64,000 nucleotides of DNA, from positions 62,001 through 126,000 of the forward strand of contig CAVTUH010000001.1 of NCBI GenBank assembly GCA_963737835.1, read 5' to 3'. Both the position numbers and the translations under genes were made by a program. Below, in pieces: positions 62,021 through 64,000 of the stretch. Positions within the stretch are counted from its first letter, which is position 1. The number at the start of each line of letters is the position of its first letter. The DNA is from Palsa-1248 sp963737835. GTDB taxonomy: Bacteria; Gemmatimonadota; Gemmatimonadetes; Gemmatimonadales; Gemmatimonadaceae. The notes beneath the pieces were generated by a model. That model was given only the letters and a program-made list of their open reading frames with translations. It did no database searches and was not told the origin of the DNA.

Positions 62021-62150
62021 ACGTTGGACGTTGGACGTTAGAAAAAAACTCAGGGCCAGCTGCGGGGCGACGTAGCTGGCCCTGAGATTTTTCTCCAACG
62101 TCTAACGTCCAACGTCTAACGTCCAGTGTTTTTCCAACGTCTAACGTCTG
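61989..62150. terminator. GACGTTA/G-heptamer element with 13-bp GGCCAGC hairpin
   Basis: Heptamers GACGTTA/GACGTTG (61989-62002 and 62014-62041) flank a 13-bp perfect stem, CTCAGGGCCAGCT (62050-62062) and AGCTGGCCCTGAG (62075-62087), with a 12-nt loop. Complementary AACGTCT/AACGTCC heptamers follow (62098-62125 and 62137-62150). It lies between convergent genes (the 61220 gene and the multicopper oxidase). Poly-T and poly-A tracts beside the stem on both strands support a bidirectional intrinsic terminator. Confidence 0.9.
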
Positions 62151-62155
62151 CTCTT

Positions 62156-63907
62156 CTATTGCCCTGCCGGACTCACCGTAAACATCATATGCATCCCCGC
62201 CTCGAGATGCTCGGCGATATGGCAATGCGCCATCCACTTCCCGGGGTTCGACGCATCGAGGAGGATGTCGACGGTCTGACCGACGGGGACGAGCTCCGTG
62301 TCCTTCCACGCGAGATATGGGTTCGGCACACCGTCGCGGGAGAGCACGAGGAATCGTTGGCCGTGAAAGTGGATCGGGTGACCCATCGGGTGCATTGACG
62401 TGCCATCGTTGTGAATGCGGATCTTGACGACGTCGCCCTGCTTGAACTGCCAGTCGATGTCCATGTTCTCCTTGCCCGTTTGGACATCGCGCATGATCCA
62501 CTTCGTTTGCTTGGTCGTCGAGATCCAATTCATGTCGGGCATGCCGTCGTTCCACTCGACTGGCGAGAAGTACATCGTGTCGACCGACATAAAGGCCACG
62601 AGCGGGATCGGTAGTCCCTGAATGTTGACGGTGAGCTCGAGCTGCTTGTCCGGAGCCTTGTCGAAGTACGGCCGGTAGTGATCAATGTCGCTGACGACGT
62701 CCTTGTTCGTCCTCAGCGTCGCAAACGCCGACGCATAGCTCGGACTGGCCGGCTCATTCGAGACGGTCACGGTTCCGACCGTGTCCACCTGGGAGAAGTA
62801 TTCACCCTGAAAGTTGTTGAGCCCCTGGACTTCGTTCAGGATCGGGAAGGTCCCGGGCTTGTCGAACTGCACTTCCACTACGTAGCGCTGGGCTGGCACG
62901 ATGGTGACGTTGGGGGTCATCAACTCGTGCTCGAACTTGCTCACGTCGGCCGCGACGACTTTGATGGGCGCGCCACCAAAGTTGAGGTTCCAGCTGCGCG
63001 TGTTGGACACATCGGTGATGAAGAAGCGAACGACGTCGCCCTTGTGCACGGAGAGTTTGTAGCGGGGCTCACCGTTCACGAGAAGCACGTTGCCGAACCG
63101 CCCCATGATGGTGAAGTCGGCGGCTTCCTTCCCGAAAGGAAACAGGCCAGCCTGGTCGATCAGTAAGTCGTCGAGCATCAGGACCTGCTCGCTGTTGGCC
63201 GGGCTGTAGTACGCGGGATCGGGCGAATCCACAATCATGTTGCCAAAGAGGCCGAGGCCTTGCTCCATGTCTTCGCGCACATGGGGGTGATACCAGTAGA
63301 TCCCGGCATCGGGAAAGTGCACGGTGTACACGAAGGTCTGCCCGGGCGCGACGGGGGCCTGCGTGAGTCCCGGCACGCCGTCGAATCGGTTGTCGAGTCG
63401 CACGCCGTGCCAGTGGACGCTCGACGGTTGGTCAATGTGATTGGTGAAGCGAACCGTGATGGTCGTGTTTTGCTTGACGCGAATCAACGGACCGGGGTAC
63501 TGCCCATTGAAGCCATACATCACGAACGTGCGACCATTGATGACGCGCCGCACGAGCCGCGCCTCGAGATTGAACGTGTCGCCGGTGGCGAGCGTGACGA
63601 CCTTGCGGGGCTCGGCCATCGGTAGCGTCGCGGGGTCGATCCCCGCGCCCGGCAGGTAGGGATCCGCGGTCGGCTTGGCGCCTTCCATCCCAGCCATCAT
63701 GGGCATGTCCTTCGGCATGGGGACCATGCGATCCAGTCCCCCGCCCATCCCCGGCATGGACGCCATCGACCCACCGCCATCCATTTTCATCCCGGCCATC
63801 GAGCCCGTGTCGGAACCCTGCTGCTGCGCCAGCGCGGGCTGCGCGCCGGCCGCTGTCAGCGCGGCGGCGAGCGCAATACGGATGGCCGTGCGGGCATTCC
63901 TTGCCAT
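62156..63907 (-). CDS. Multicopper oxidase (Met-rich, periplasmic)
   Basis: The 583-residue product from the ATG at 63907 has a signal peptide (RNARTAIRIALAAALTAAGA, then QPALAQ). A Met-rich stretch follows (about 36-77, with MAGMKMD, MASMPGMGGGLDRM, MPKDMPMMAGM) that could bind Cu(I). Copper-centre motifs are HWHG (165-168), YHPH (206-209), HPMGHPIHFHG (506-516) and HCHIAEHLEAGM (561-572), so all type 1, 2 and 3 ligands are present. The axial residue is the final Met of the last motif. Likely roles are copper detoxification or laccase activity; a CopA-, CueO- or CotA-type member cannot be named. A palindrome lies 18 bp before its start. Confidence 0.94.
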   Translation of the reverse strand: MARNARTAIRIALAAALTAAGAQPALAQQQGSDTGSMAGMKMDGGGSMASMPGMGGGLDRMVPMPKDMPMMAGMEGAKPTADPYLPGAGIDPATLPMAEPRKVVTLATGDTFNLEARLVRRVINGRTFVMYGFNGQYPGPLIRVKQNTTITVRFTNHIDQPSSVHWHGVRLDNRFDGVPGLTQAPVAPGQTFVYTVHFPDAGIYWYHPHVREDMEQGLGLFGNMIVDSPDPAYYSPANSEQVLMLDDLLIDQAGLFPFGKEAADFTIMGRFGNVLLVNGEPRYKLSVHKGDVVRFFITDVSNTRSWNLNFGGAPIKVVAADVSKFEHELMTPNVTIVPAQRYVVEVQFDKPGTFPILNEVQGLNNFQGEYFSQVDTVGTVTVSNEPASPSYASAFATLRTNKDVVSDIDHYRPYFDKAPDKQLELTVNIQGLPIPLVAFMSVDTMYFSPVEWNDGMPDMNWISTTKQTKWIMRDVQTGKENMDIDWQFKQGDVVKIRIHNDGTSMHPMGHPIHFHGQRFLVLSRDGVPNPYLAWKDTELVPVGQTVDILLDASNPGKWMAHCHIAEHLEAGMHMMFTVSPAGQ

Positions 63908-63924
63908 TGGCGTGTGCGATAAGA

Positions 63925-63949
63925 GGGCGACGCATTGCGTCGCCCCTAC
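63925..63949. repeat. Palindrome GGGCGACGCA-T-TGCGTCGCCC plus CTAC
   Basis: Third exact copy of the 37476/61007 palindrome, here 18 bp upstream of the oxidase start codon. In the mRNA it would form a hairpin close to the ribosome-binding region. Confidence 0.85.
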
Positions 63950-64000
63950 CGCACGGGAACGGTTGTCGTTCAGCACGGCGGCATCCCGCCGAGGAAGAGT

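Noticed and set aside
55056..62150. CRISPR-like arrays at the heptamer blocks
   Set aside because: Units are only 7 bp, with no spacers, and no cas genes are nearby.

Overview
This 64 kb, high-GC window comes from the chromosome of a diderm bacterium, most likely a member of the Gemmatimonadota. That placement is inferred from the mix of genes: LPS-assembly and heptose genes, gatCAB, CIRCE-controlled groESL, pyrR-pyrB-pyrC, bshA, and Bat-type von Willebrand proteins. No rRNA or taxonomic marker was searched. Nearly all genes are housekeeping and most lie on the minus strand in tightly overlapping operons. I see no prophage, integrase, transposase, CRISPR array or plasmid gene.

Layout: 1-4.0 kb carries envelope genes (heptose nucleotidyltransferase, LptE-like and other lipoproteins, thioesterase, an LpxH-like phosphoesterase). 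4.2-7.5 kb is fhs-ridA-selD-selC, a selenium/one-carbon operon. Then come tatD, secDF, and the translation cluster rimP-nusA-ylxQ-infB-rbfA-truB-ribF (11.3-18.4 kb), pgeF-murA, a plus-strand pair (coiled-coil membrane protein and zinc-dependent phospholipase C-like protein), gatCAB, pcrA, a histidine kinase and serS. 31.2-35.1 kb is a plus-strand run: roadblock protein, response regulator, two sugar-nucleotide enzymes and an MBL-fold hydrolase. Then groESL, coaX-birA-uppP, bshA-miaA-mutL, a moxR/DUF58/Bat cluster (43.8-51.7 kb), rluB-scpB-scpA-M50 protease, rpsT, a zinc-ribbon protein, pyrR-pyrB-pyrC, small uncharacterised genes and a Met-rich multicopper oxidase.

The most striking system is selenocysteine use. 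A complete 97-nt tRNA-Sec with a UCA anticodon and an encoded CCA lies 6 bp after selD. selD itself has an in-frame UGA exactly where the catalytic Cys/Sec sits, followed at once by a bulged stem-loop that looks like a bacterial SECIS. SelD, which makes selenophosphate, therefore appears to be a selenoprotein here.

The second theme is in the intergenic DNA. Transcription-unit ends carry hairpins, several with a GGCCAGC core, bracketed by tandem heptamers of several unrelated sequences (GACGTTA/G, GGTCAGG, CTCCTTT, CCCTGAC). In at least three genes a heptamer supplies the stop codon. A separate 21-bp palindrome (GGGCGACGCA...) recurs three times.

Three conserved genes (selD, infB, ribF) each contain an apparent single-base insertion. 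Since IF-2 is essential, these are most easily read as sequencing or assembly errors. MurA carries Asp in place of the fosfomycin-target Cys, and RimP lacks its C-terminal domain.
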